From: Pseudaminobacter soli (ex Li et al. 2025) | Lineage (GTDB): Bacteria > Pseudomonadota > Alphaproteobacteria > Rhizobiales > Rhizobiaceae | Assembly: GCF_003012705.1 (NCBI RefSeq) | Contig: NZ_PXYL01000014.1 | Span: 1 to 64,000 of the forward strand | Reading direction: 5' to 3' | DNA length: 64,000 nucleotides | Shown here: piece after piece, positions 1 through 8,107 of the stretch | Layout of the letters: every line of letters starts with the position of its first letter | Numbering within the stretch: the stretch's first letter is position 1 | Made by a program: the position numbers and the translations under genes | Notes under the pieces: generated by a model | Database searches by the model: none | Told to the model about the DNA's origin: nothing | Seen by the model: only the letters and a program-made list of their open reading frames with translations

Positions 1-394
1 CAAGCACCACGCGGCAGCACCTGAATTGCTGACACGATCCTTTGTGCTCATCGTTAGAGCCTGGAGCTTGCTATCCGGGGTACTTTCTTGCGCTTGACAG
101 TTCCCGCCCCAAAAGAGAAGCCCGCCGAAGCGGGCTAGGTTGGAACGCTCTCAGGAGGGATGGGGCGTTCGGCAGCTCCCTCCGATGCCGAACGGCTCCC
201 ACGGATAGAACAATCCTGACAGGAGCCCCGGCAATCTCAAGTCAGGCAAAACCCGCTGGAGCGCCGGATCGTCTGGCACAAGGAGTTTGAGGCTTTGCGT
301 GGAGTTTCAGGGGAAGCGCGAAGGGCTAGACCGGAAGATCCGGATCAAAAGGAGCCGCGCAGCTGACTGAAACCGCCCGCTAAGGCGTTCGTGT
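1..394. other. Intergenic stretch, no supported gene
   Basis: No reading frame here has convincing protein character. An inverted repeat GTTCGGCA/TGCCGAAC lies near 169-196, and a terminator-like hairpin at 119-136 points to the minus strand. Short patches near 250-370 read like fragments of protein in different frames, so a decayed gene is possible, but I cannot name it. Confidence 0.4.
111..136 (-). terminator. Rho-independent terminator (minus strand)
   Basis: Read on the minus strand, AGCCCGC-TTCG-GCGGGCT (136 to 119) forms a 7-bp stem with a UUCG tetraloop, followed by TCTCTTTT (118-111). It lies about 260 bases beyond the stop of the small membrane protein gene and is the first terminator-like signal downstream of it on that strand. 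It could instead end an unrecognised small RNA. Confidence 0.6.
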
Positions 395-589
395 TCAGCG
401 TCGCGGCCCCCTGCCATGCGTATCACAGCCATGCACATTTCTTGCCGGAGGCATCAATATTGATAGAAGTAAACCGAGAGGTCCTAGAAATAATCCAATT
501 ATAATCCAGTTGATTGTATTATATCCATTACTTGAAGCAATCACCAGCGTAACGCCAGTGGAAATTATCCAGAGCGCAAGGAAAACCAT
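395..589 (-). CDS. Small hydrophobic membrane protein, unknown function
   Basis: I do not recognise this 64-residue product. It has two hydrophobic segments, roughly residues 1-18 and 27-46, separated by a short polar SNGYNTINW turn, and a polar Cys/His/Arg tail. This suggests a two-helix inner-membrane protein. The frame could begin at a TTG (601), but an ideal Shine-Dalgarno GGAGG at 595-599 sits five bases before the ATG at 589, so the ATG is preferred. The gene lies in a pocket visibly richer in A+T than its neighbours, which may indicate acquired DNA. The adjacent gene is an RNase D-like exonuclease on the same strand, about 230 bases upstream, with no sign of an operon. Its reality rests on the ribosome site and hydrophobic pattern only. 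Confidence 0.5.
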   Translation of the reverse strand: MVFLALWIISTGVTLVIASSNGYNTINWIIIGLFLGPLGLLLSILMPPARNVHGCDTHGRGPRR

Positions 590-819
590 ACTCACCTCCA
601 AGCCCCCGTATAATCATCATTACTCTGAAACTTATGTCACACAAGTTTCCCCCACAGGACAAATATCAATATCGTGAACGACCCAGGCCATCGCCACGCA
701 TCATTGCCAATAACTTCGCGCTCCTTCTTTTGTTCCAAGAATTATCGACCCGCAGCCACAATGCGTGACCGCAGTCGACAATCCCGGAACTGCGAGACTA
801 TTTGCGGGGTGTTCCCGCC

Positions 820-1437
820 TCAGCTGTGGGCGAAAATGTCGTCCTCGTCCCAGCCCATCAGGTCGAGCTTCGCTCGCGACGGCAGGAAGCGGAAGCAGGC
901 TTCCGCGACCTCGAGGCGATTTTCGCGCTTCAGCCTGCCCACCAGCACGTCGCGCAGGCGGTGCAGATAAAGCACGTCCGACGCGGCATATTCGAGCTGC
1001 TCGGGGCTCAAGGTCTCGGCGGCCCAGTCGGACGACTGCTGCACCTTCGAGATGCTGACGCCGAGAAGTTCGGAGCAGATGTCCTTCAGGCCATGACGAT
1101 CCGTGTAGGTGCGCGTCAGCCGCGAGGCGATCTTGGTACAGAACACGGGCTCCGGCATGACGCCGAAGGCGTTGCAGAGCACCGCAAGGTCGAAGCGGCC
1201 GAAGTGGAACAGCTTGGTGATGTTTTTGTCGGCAAGCAGCGTGGCCAGGTTCGGCGCGGTCTTCTGCCCCTGCGCGATCTGGATGACGTCGGCCGTGCCG
1301 TCGCCGGGCGAGATCTGCACCACGCAGAGGCGGTCGCGATGCGGGTTGAGGCCGAGCGTCTCGGTGTCGATGGCAACCGCATCGACATTGTAGTGCGACA
1401 GATCCGGCAGGTCGTTCTTGTGGAAACGGATGGTCAT
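820..1437 (-). CDS. Ribonuclease D-like 3'-5' exonuclease (DEDDy family)
   Basis: The 205-residue protein is a stand-alone DEDDy 3'-5' exonuclease domain. Motif Exo I is AIDTETLGL near residue 22, Exo II is HFGRFD near residue 97, and Exo III is YAASDVLYL near residue 150, so all four acidic residues and the tyrosine are present. Canonical RNase D (about 375 residues) has two HRDC domains that are absent here; short single-domain versions are common in alphaproteobacteria. The likely role is trimming RNA 3' ends in the cytoplasm, but the natural substrate is not known. It follows the M20 peptidase gene by 17 bases on the same strand, with GGAAAGAG before its ATG, so the two are probably co-transcribed. 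Confidence 0.85.
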   Translation of the reverse strand: MTIRFHKNDLPDLSHYNVDAVAIDTETLGLNPHRDRLCVVQISPGDGTADVIQIAQGQKTAPNLATLLADKNITKLFHFGRFDLAVLCNAFGVMPEPVFCTKIASRLTRTYTDRHGLKDICSELLGVSISKVQQSSDWAAETLSPEQLEYAASDVLYLHRLRDVLVGRLKRENRLEVAEACFRFLPSRAKLDLMGWDEDDIFAHS

Positions 1438-1454
1438 ATTGGCTCTTTCCAGAT

Positions 1455-2843
1455 TCAGCGGGTCAGGGCGTCGAGGATGCGCGCCCAGGAGCGCTGGCCG
1501 CCACGGAACGAAGAGAGATCATACTTCTCGTTCGGCGAATGGATGCGGTCGTCGACCAGCGCAAAGCCCACCAGCAGCGATTCCATGCCTAGGAAGTTCT
1601 GGAAATCACCGACGATCGGGATAGAGCCGCCCATGGCGATCGTGACCGCCGGCTTGTCCCACTCGTCGGTCAGCGCCTGCTGCGCCCTGATGAGGAACGG
1701 CGAGTCGTAGGAGAGCTGGATGGCAGGCGAGCCGCCGTGCTCGTGGAACTCGACCGAGCAGTCGGCCGGAATGCGCGCGCGCACGAAGTCGCGGAAGGCG
1801 GCGCGGATCTTGTCCGGGTCCTGCTTGTGCACCAGCCGGAACGAGACCTTGGCGGAAGCCTTGGCCGCGATCACGGTCTTGAAGCCTTCGCCCGTGTAGC
1901 CGCCGGTGATGCCGTTGAATTCGGCCGTCGGCCGCGCCCAGGTCAGCTCCAGCACGGAGCGGCCCTTTTCGCCCGACGGGATCGAGAGACCGACTTCGCC
2001 GAGGAAGCTTTCGGTGGTCTCGCCCAGCGATTCCCACGACTTAAGCACCTGCGTGGGCGTCTCTTCGACGCCGTCATAGAAGCCGGGAATGGTCACCCGG
2101 CCGGTGTCGTCATGCATGTCGGCCAGCACCTTGGCCAGGATGCGGATCGGGTTGGCGGCAGCGCCGCCGAATTCGCCCGAATGCAGGTCGCGATTGGCGG
2201 CATGCACCACGATTTCCTCGCCGACGAGGCCACGCAGCCCCACGCAGATGGCCGGCGTGGTCCTGTCCCACATGCCGGTGTCGCAGACCATGGCGAAGTC
2301 GGCCTTCAGTTCTTCCGAATTCGCATCGAGGAAAGGCTTGAGCGATGGCGAGCCGGATTCCTCCTCGCCCTCGAACAGGATGCTCACCTTGCAGGGCAGC
2401 TTGCCGTGCACGGCCTTATAGGCGCGACAGGCTTCGACGAAGAGCATCAGCTGGCCCTTGTCGTCGGAAGAACCGCGGCCGGTGATGACCTTGCGGCCCG
2501 GGCTCAGTTCCTTGAGCTTGGGATCGAACGGATCGTCTTCCCAGAGATTGAGCGGATCGACCGGCTGCACGTCGTAGTGACCGTAGAACAGCACATGCGG
2601 TGCATCGGGCGACGGGCCTTCGTGATGGGCGACCACCATGGGGTGACCTGTCGTGTCGCGCACGCTTGCCTCGAAGCCGATCGACTTGAGATCCGCCACC
2701 AGCCACTCTGCCGCCTTGCGGCAGTCGGCGGCAAAAGCCGGGTCGGTGGAGATCGAGCGAATGCGGAGCAGCTCGTAGAGGCGCTCGAGGCTCTGGTTGA
2801 GATTGGCGTCGAGATGATCGAGAACGGGTGCGATGGCGAGCAT
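1455..2843 (-). CDS. M20/M25/M40 family dipeptidase
   Basis: This 462-residue protein matches zinc metallopeptidases of the M20 family, close to the carnosinase/cytosolic dipeptidase group in length and order. Metal and catalytic signatures are FYGHYDVQP (near residue 88), SSDDKGQLM (near residue 123) and FEGEEESGSPS (near residue 157). HSGEFGG (near residue 221) fits the dimerisation-domain His region. It probably hydrolyses dipeptides or acylated amino acids in the cytoplasm; no signal peptide is seen. The frame extends upstream to 2894, but the N-terminus of family members and AGGA before the ATG at 2843 favour this start. It is followed after 17 bases by the RNase D-like gene. The exact substrate cannot be told. 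Confidence 0.85.
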   Translation of the reverse strand: MLAIAPVLDHLDANLNQSLERLYELLRIRSISTDPAFAADCRKAAEWLVADLKSIGFEASVRDTTGHPMVVAHHEGPSPDAPHVLFYGHYDVQPVDPLNLWEDDPFDPKLKELSPGRKVITGRGSSDDKGQLMLFVEACRAYKAVHGKLPCKVSILFEGEEESGSPSLKPFLDANSEELKADFAMVCDTGMWDRTTPAICVGLRGLVGEEIVVHAANRDLHSGEFGGAAANPIRILAKVLADMHDDTGRVTIPGFYDGVEETPTQVLKSWESLGETTESFLGEVGLSIPSGEKGRSVLELTWARPTAEFNGITGGYTGEGFKTVIAAKASAKVSFRLVHKQDPDKIRAAFRDFVRARIPADCSVEFHEHGGSPAIQLSYDSPFLIRAQQALTDEWDKPAVTIAMGGSIPIVGDFQNFLGMESLLVGFALVDDRIHSPNEKYDLSSFRGGQRSWARILDALTR

Positions 2844-2943
2844 GTTTCCTGGCCTTTCGATTCTTTGGCGCCAACCTAGAACTCTCGGGCACAAACGAAA
2901 AGCCCGACTGCACTAGGCCAGACGACAACGATTTCGACAGGGC

Positions 2944-2981
2944 AAAAAAATGCCGCCGTGGTGGAGGGGAACCACGGCGGC
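2944..2981 (-). terminator. Strong minus-strand terminator with no known gene before it
   Basis: GCCGCCGTGGT (2952-2962) and ACCACGGCGGC (2971-2981) form a perfect 11-bp stem with an 8-base loop. On the minus strand it is followed by seven T residues (2950-2944), the classic intrinsic terminator form. On the plus strand the flank is CTTTAAAAAA, which does not fit. The only minus-strand sequence that could be terminated lies between here and the polA start, so a short transcript is implied. Confidence 0.75.
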
Positions 2982-3018
2982 GCTTTAAAAAAGGGTGCGG
3001 CAGCCCGGAGAGGGGGGA

Positions 3019-3135
3019 TTAGGCTGCCGCAACGTCCGGTCCAGGCGGGGGACGGGCCTTATTCCGGACTCGGCATAAGATTGCCGATGCGAGGTATTTG
3101 GAGCGGTGAACGTGGCAATTCAAGGGCACGCACAT
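3019..3135 (-). CDS. Possible 38-residue ORF or small RNA before the terminator
   Basis: The stretch between polA and the minus-strand terminator holds one short frame, MCVPLNCHVH to PPPGPDVAAA. I do not recognise it. It begins just after the palindrome TTACAA-CT-TTGTAA (about 3134-3147), which could be an operator. Codon bias is not decisive and the Shine-Dalgarno is poor, so a non-coding RNA is equally possible. The feature is listed because the terminator at 2944-2981 needs a transcript. The rest of 2844-3250 shows nothing else. Confidence 0.25.
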   Translation of the reverse strand: MCVPLNCHVHRSKYLASAILCRVRNKARPPPGPDVAAA

Positions 3136-3250
3136 TACAACTTTGTAACATAGACGTGATCGGCAAAAACTGTCAGGGACCGGCAAGACGCAGGCCCTTT
3201 TCCGCGCTTTGCAATGGACAGTTTTCGCCCTCCACGGTAGGGCTTTGACC

Positions 3251-6223
3251 ATGAAAAAAGGCGATCACCTCTTCCTCGTTGACGGCTCCGGCTACATCTT
3301 TCGGGCCTATCACGCGCTGCCCCCGCTGACGCGCAAATCCGACAGTCTTCCGGTCGGCGCGGTGTCCGGTTTCTGCAACATGCTGTGGAAGCTGATGAAG
3401 GACGCGCGCAACACCGATGTCGGCATCGTGCCGACGCATTTCGCGGTGATCTTCGACCATTCTTCGCGGAATTTCCGCCACGACCTCTATTCGGAATACA
3501 AGGCCAACCGTTCGGCGCCGCCGGAAGACCTGATCCCGCAGTTCGGGCTGATCCGCCAGGCGACCCGGGCCTTCGAAGTGCCCTGCATCGAGATGGAAGG
3601 TTTTGAGGCCGACGACCTGATCGCCACCTATGCGAGGATGGCGCGCGAGGCCGGCGGCGACACGACCATCATCTCGTCCGACAAGGACTTGATGCAGCTC
3701 GTCGGGCCATCGGTTGCGATGTACGACCCGATGAAGGATCGCCAGATCGGCATTCCGGAAGTGGTCGAGAAATGGGGCGTGCCGCCCGAGAAGATGATCG
3801 ACCTGCAGGCGCTGACCGGCGACTCCGTCGACAACGTGCCCGGCGTGCCCGGCATCGGCCCCAAGACGGCAGCCCAGCTTCTGGAGCAGTTCGGCGACCT
3901 CGACACGCTGCTCGCCCGCGCCGGCGAGATCAAGCAGGACAAGCGCCGCCAGACGATCATCGACAATGCCGACAAGGCGCGCGTTTCGCGCGAGCTGGTG
4001 ACGCTGAAAGCGGACGTGCCGGTGTCCGAAGGCCTCGACGACTTCCTGCTGCAGCCGCCGAACGGGCCAAAACTGATCTCCTTCCTGAAGGCGATGGAAT
4101 TCTCGTCGCTCACCCGCCGCGTGGCCGAAACGACGGGCACCGAAGCAGCGGAGATCGAGCCGGCGACCGTCGTCGTGCAGCGGAAAGAAGAGGCGCACGG
4201 CCCGGACCTGGATATTGCTGCCCCTGCCCAGGCGTCCGCGCCGCAGACCGCCGCTGCCACGACGGCTGCAGAGACGCCACCCGCCACGGAAGCCGTTTCG
4301 GCCCGAGCCGGGGATGGGCTCTCGCCGGCCGCGCTTGCCGACACACGCGCGCATGCGGCCGTCGCCGAGAAGATCGACACCGACCGCTATGTCTGCATCC
4401 GCGACCTCAGGACGCTGGCCGACTGGGTGGCCGAGGCGACCGAGGCGGGCGTTGTCGCCTTCGACACGGAAACGACCTCGCTCGACCCGATGCTGGCCGA
4501 GCTTTGCGGCTTTTCGCTCGCCACGCGACCGGGCCGCGCCGCCTATGTGCCGCTGATCCACAAGAGCGGGCGCGGCGACCTGCTTGGCGGCGGCCTTGTC
4601 GAGAACCAGATCGCCGTCCGCGATGCGCTGGCGCTTCTCAAGCCGCTCCTGGAGGACCCTTCGGTCCTCAAGGTCGCGCAGAACATGAAGTACGACCTCG
4701 TCATCATGAACCGCTACGGCATCGACATCGTCTCCTACGACGACACGATGCTGATCTCCTATGTGCTCGACGCGGGCGCGAATGGCGGTCATGGCATGGA
4801 TTCGCTTGCCGAGCGCTGGCTGGGTCACAAGACGATCGCCTACAAGGACGTTGCCGGCAACGGCAAGGCGGCGACCACTTTCGACTTCGTCGATATCGAC
4901 AAGGCGACGCGCTACGCCGGCGAGGACGCCGACGTGACGCTCCGCCTCTGGCGCGTGCTGAAGCCGCGCCTGGCGGCAAAGGGCCTGGCGTCGGTCTATG
5001 AACGGCTGGAGCGGCCGCTGGTGCCGGTGCTGTCGCAGATGGAGCAGCGTGGCATTTCCGTCGACCGGCAGATCCTGAGCCGCCTTTCGGGCGAGCTTGC
5101 GCAGGGCGCCGCAGCCCTCGAGGACGAGATCTACCGGCTCGCAGGAGAGCGCTTCACCATCGGCTCGCCCAAGCAGCTGGGCGACATATTGTTCGGCAAG
5201 ATGGGCCTGCCGGGCGGCTCCAAGACCAAAACCGGCCAGTGGTCGACCTCGGCGCAGGTGCTGGAAGACCTGGCAGCGTCGGGCCATGAATTACCGCGCA
5301 AAATCGTCGACTGGCGCCAGCTCACCAAGCTGAAATCGACCTATACGGACGCCCTGCCCGGCTACATCCACCCGGAGACCAAGCGGGTCCATACCAACTA
5401 TGCAATGGCCGCCACCTCGACGGGTCGCCTGTCGTCGTCCGAGCCCAACCTGCAGAACATCCCAATCCGCACAACGGAAGGCCGCAGGATCCGCACCGCC
5501 TTCATCGCCGACAAGGGCCACAAGCTGGTGTCGGCCGACTACAGCCAGATCGAGCTGCGCGTGCTGGCCCATGTCGCCGACATTCCGCAGCTCAGGCAGG
5601 CCTTCGCCGACGGCATCGACATCCATGCCATGACGGCGTCGGAGATGTTCGGCGTGCCGGTCCAGGGCATGCCTTCCGAGGTGCGCCGACGCGCCAAGGC
5701 GATAAATTTCGGCATCATCTACGGCATCTCGGCCTTCGGCCTCGCCAACCAGCTTTCCATAGCCCGCGAAGAAGCCGGCGACTACATCAGGCGCTATTTC
5801 GAGCGCTTCCCCGGCATTCGCGACTATATGGATGGCACCAAGGCCTTCGCCCGCGAAAACGGCTATGTCGAAACCATCTTCGGGCGCCGCGCGCACTATC
5901 CGGAGATCCGCTCGTCCAACCCGCAGGTGCGCTCCTTCAACGAGCGCGCGGCCATCAACGCCCCGATCCAGGGTTCGGCCGCCGACATCATCCGCCGCGC
6001 CATGGTGCGGATGGAAAAGGCGCTGCCGGAAGCCGGGCTCAACGCCCGCATGCTCTTGCAAGTGCACGACGAACTGATCTTCGAAGTGCCCGACGCCGAA
6101 GTCGAGGCGACGCTGCCGGTCGTGCGCACGGTCATGGAGGGTGCGGCCATGCCCGCCGTGGCGCTGAAGGTGCCGCTGCAGGTCGAAGCCCGCGCCGCCG
6201 ACAATTGGGACGAGGCGCATTGA
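3251..6223 (+). CDS. polA: DNA polymerase I
   Basis: The 990-residue protein has all three Pol I domains. The N-terminal 5'-3' exonuclease (residues 1 to about 290) shows FLVDGSGYIFRAYHALP, EADDLIATY and SSDKDLMQLVG, and the helix-hairpin-helix GVPGIGPKTAAQLL. A long Ala/Pro-rich linker (about 300-370) follows. The 3'-5' proofreading domain keeps its acidic residues: FDTETTSLD near 404, QNMKYDL and YAGEDADVTL. The polymerase domain has motif A SADYSQIELR near 763, motif B RRRAKAINFGIIYG near 812 and motif C QVHDELIFEVP near 937. The frame continues 14 codons upstream, but the ATG at 3251 begins the conserved MKKGDHLFLVDG and follows GGTAGGG. The enzyme fills gaps in repair and removes Okazaki primers. 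It is monocistronic here. Confidence 0.97.
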   Translation: MKKGDHLFLVDGSGYIFRAYHALPPLTRKSDSLPVGAVSGFCNMLWKLMKDARNTDVGIVPTHFAVIFDHSSRNFRHDLYSEYKANRSAPPEDLIPQFGLIRQATRAFEVPCIEMEGFEADDLIATYARMAREAGGDTTIISSDKDLMQLVGPSVAMYDPMKDRQIGIPEVVEKWGVPPEKMIDLQALTGDSVDNVPGVPGIGPKTAAQLLEQFGDLDTLLARAGEIKQDKRRQTIIDNADKARVSRELVTLKADVPVSEGLDDFLLQPPNGPKLISFLKAMEFSSLTRRVAETTGTEAAEIEPATVVVQRKEEAHGPDLDIAAPAQASAPQTAAATTAAETPPATEAVSARAGDGLSPAALADTRAHAAVAEKIDTDRYVCIRDLRTLADWVAEATEAGVVAFDTETTSLDPMLAELCGFSLATRPGRAAYVPLIHKSGRGDLLGGGLVENQIAVRDALALLKPLLEDPSVLKVAQNMKYDLVIMNRYGIDIVSYDDTMLISYVLDAGANGGHGMDSLAERWLGHKTIAYKDVAGNGKAATTFDFVDIDKATRYAGEDADVTLRLWRVLKPRLAAKGLASVYERLERPLVPVLSQMEQRGISVDRQILSRLSGELAQGAAALEDEIYRLAGERFTIGSPKQLGDILFGKMGLPGGSKTKTGQWSTSAQVLEDLAASGHELPRKIVDWRQLTKLKSTYTDALPGYIHPETKRVHTNYAMAATSTGRLSSSEPNLQNIPIRTTEGRRIRTAFIADKGHKLVSADYSQIELRVLAHVADIPQLRQAFADGIDIHAMTASEMFGVPVQGMPSEVRRRAKAINFGIIYGISAFGLANQLSIAREEAGDYIRRYFERFPGIRDYMDGTKAFARENGYVETIFGRRAHYPEIRSSNPQVRSFNERAAINAPIQGSAADIIRRAMVRMEKALPEAGLNARMLLQVHDELIFEVPDAEVEATLPVVRTVMEGAAMPAVALKVPLQVEARAADNWDEAH

Positions 6224-6261
6224 CGCCTCGCTCCTGCTGTCCCGCTTGAGCCAACCGTCCG

Positions 6262-7296
6262 TCAATGGCCCGGTGAATCGTCGTCCTCGTCCTCGCCTTC
6301 GAAACGCTGGTCATGGACGCGCCGCCAGTCGGCCACCTGGCGCATGAATTCGACGTCGTGCAGAAGGTCGGCAAGCCTGGCCTGCTGGCGCAGGGCAAGG
6401 CGCACCACGCCGCGCTCGAAGCGGCCGTCCGGCACGACGAAGCTTTCCGGCTTCTCGCTGTGCCTTAGGGCGGCAAGCACGGCGGTTTTCAGGCGCACGA
6501 ATTCCGGCTGGCCATAGGCTGCGAGAAGATCCTGGAACTGGCGATGGAGGGCCGGATCGAAATCGGTGTCCTCACCCATCGGGCCGATCACCGGATTGCC
6601 AGGATGCAGCGAGGCAAGCGGCATCAGCCCCGCCGGGATCGGCGTGTTGGCCGAGTGCGTGCGCCCGGTCTTCAAAAGCTTGGGCAGGACATGGGTGTGC
6701 GGGCCGGCCGGCGAAACGCCACCCGTGTCGGGTCCGCCGATCTTCTGGAACACCTCGACGCGGCCGATATTGGTGAGCGCCACGCGGTGCGGATGGGCGG
6801 CCAATATCGCATGCATGGTGTCGTTGCCGGGCTCGAACAGCGAGCGGCCGAGATTGGCGCGCAGCACCGCAAGCAGCTTCGGGTCGCTGGTGCGGATGCA
6901 GAAATCGCATTGCGGCAGCGACAGGCCCATGTCGAACAGGATGCCGGTGCGGTCGATGCCGCGCACCGCGTCGTCGTCGGGGCCGAGTTCCGTCAGCACC
7001 GGCCGCGCGGCGCGGCGCGCCAGCGCGTCAGGCATGCACAGCGCCACCGCCTGGCTCCAGCGGTTCGGCCGCGGGCTCAAGGTCTCGTAGGCGACCGGAA
7101 CGATCTGGTCGACCCGCTTGCGGTCGATATGAACCGCGCCGCGCCGGGTCGCGCGCGACAGCGTGTAGCCGTCGTCGATCACCGGCATTTCGTCGCGGTC
7201 CTGATGAAATTCGGCAATCGCGCCGAAGGTGCCCATGCTCCAGCCGGACTGCCAGAGGCGCAGATGGTCGCGAATGAGATCGTGCAAGGTGATCAT
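6262..7296 (-). CDS. Conserved hypothetical protein, last gene of the B12 uptake operon
   Basis: The 344-residue product has no signal peptide or membrane segment. Visible features are an N-terminal segment WSMGTFGAIAEFHQD (about residues 19-33), a CDFC pair (about 158-161), and a His/Pro/Gly-rich stretch with GGPDTGG, GPHTHVLPKLL and THSANTPIP (about 205-245) that looks like a conserved functional site and could bind metal. The C-terminus is highly acidic (EGEDEDDDS). It may correspond to the uncharacterised family DUF6925, but I could not check this. It starts 35 bases after btuD on the same strand, with GAGG six bases before the ATG, so it should share the cobalamin riboswitch control. Linkage suggests a role in using or sensing cobalamin or cobalt; this is inference. 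Confidence 0.7.
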   Translation of the reverse strand: MITLHDLIRDHLRLWQSGWSMGTFGAIAEFHQDRDEMPVIDDGYTLSRATRRGAVHIDRKRVDQIVPVAYETLSPRPNRWSQAVALCMPDALARRAARPVLTELGPDDDAVRGIDRTGILFDMGLSLPQCDFCIRTSDPKLLAVLRANLGRSLFEPGNDTMHAILAAHPHRVALTNIGRVEVFQKIGGPDTGGVSPAGPHTHVLPKLLKTGRTHSANTPIPAGLMPLASLHPGNPVIGPMGEDTDFDPALHRQFQDLLAAYGQPEFVRLKTAVLAALRHSEKPESFVVPDGRFERGVVRLALRQQARLADLLHDVEFMRQVADWRRVHDQRFEGEDEDDDSPGH

Positions 7297-7331
7297 GGTT
7301 TTCCTCGTATCGGCAGTTCGGGGACCGGCCT

Positions 7332-8107
7332 TCACCGCGCGGCCATGTCGAGCGGCACCACCAGCATGCCGCCTTCAGCTTCGGCGAGATGGGCTTCGAC
7401 GCCATAGACCGAGCGCAGGCGCTCGCGCGTCAGCACCTCGCGCGGCGGGCCATCGGCGATGATAGAACCCCTGTCGAGCAGGACGAGCCGCGTGCACCAG
7501 CGCGCGGCGAGGCTGAGGTCGTGCAGCGAGGCGACCACGCCGCGCCCCTCCCCCGCAAGCTCGGCAAAGAGCCGCATCAAGGCGATCTGGTGGGACGGGT
7601 CGAGGCCGGCCGTCGGCTCGTCGGCCAGGAGCAGAGGCGCATCCTGCGCCAGCGCGCGTGCGATCAGCACCCGCGCCTTTTCGCCTCCAGAAAGCTCGGT
7701 TGCAGGTCGGCGACGGAATTCTTCAAGCTCCATGCGGCCCATCGCATTCTCGATGCGGGCGCGGTCGGCGCCATCGAGGCCGGCAAAGGCCGGGCGGTGC
7801 GGCGCGCGGCCGAGCGACACCACCATCTCCACTGAAACCGGCCAGCCGATCTCGCGCTCCTGCGGAAGATAGGCGATGCGGCGGGCCCGCTCGCGCGCCG
7901 TCATGGCGGCAGCATTTTGCCCGGCGATGGCGACTTCGCCGCGCGCTTCGACGAGGCCCAGCGCCGCGCGCAGCAGCGTCGACTTGCCCGCGCCATTGGG
8001 GCCGATGAGGCCCACGAACTCGCCCTCGCCGACGCTGAAGGAAACACCGTTCAGCACCGGCTTGCCCCCAGCGAGGCATGCAGCCCCTTTACCGAAAGCA
8101 GGGTCAC
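7332..8107 (-). pseudogene. btuD: Cobalamin ABC transporter ATPase, one-base frameshift near its start
   Basis: This ATPase would energise B12 import with BtuC and BtuF. The body has Walker A GPNGAGKST, signature ELSGGEKARV, Walker B LLLADEPTAGLD and the switch His in ASLHDLSLA. The real start is the GTG at 8107: GGAGGA lies eight bases upstream and the codon overlaps the btuC stop (GTGA). From there the frame reads VTLLSVKGLHASLG but runs into a stop at 8051. The rest, GGKPVLNGVSFSVGEG, is in the next frame. A run of five C at 8065-8069 (G on the coding strand) where six would restore the frame explains this. It is either a true mutation or a homopolymer error. If taken as is, translation could begin only at the GTG at 8057, giving a 241-residue protein lacking the first beta strand. 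Confidence 0.85.

Noticed and set aside
42-290. 82-codon plus-strand frame at the window start
   Set aside because: No family, no ribosome site, and it contains the hairpin of the minus-strand terminator.
3173-5287. Open minus-strand frame of about 700 codons opposite polA
   Set aside because: It is the complement of a confirmed gene in GC-rich DNA. Its composition (Arg, Gly, His, Val rich, no motifs) is that of antisense shadows.
6208-6232. Hairpin GAGGCGC/GCGCCTC-like over the polA stop as a terminator
   Set aside because: The stem is short, includes the stop codon, and lacks a T-tract.
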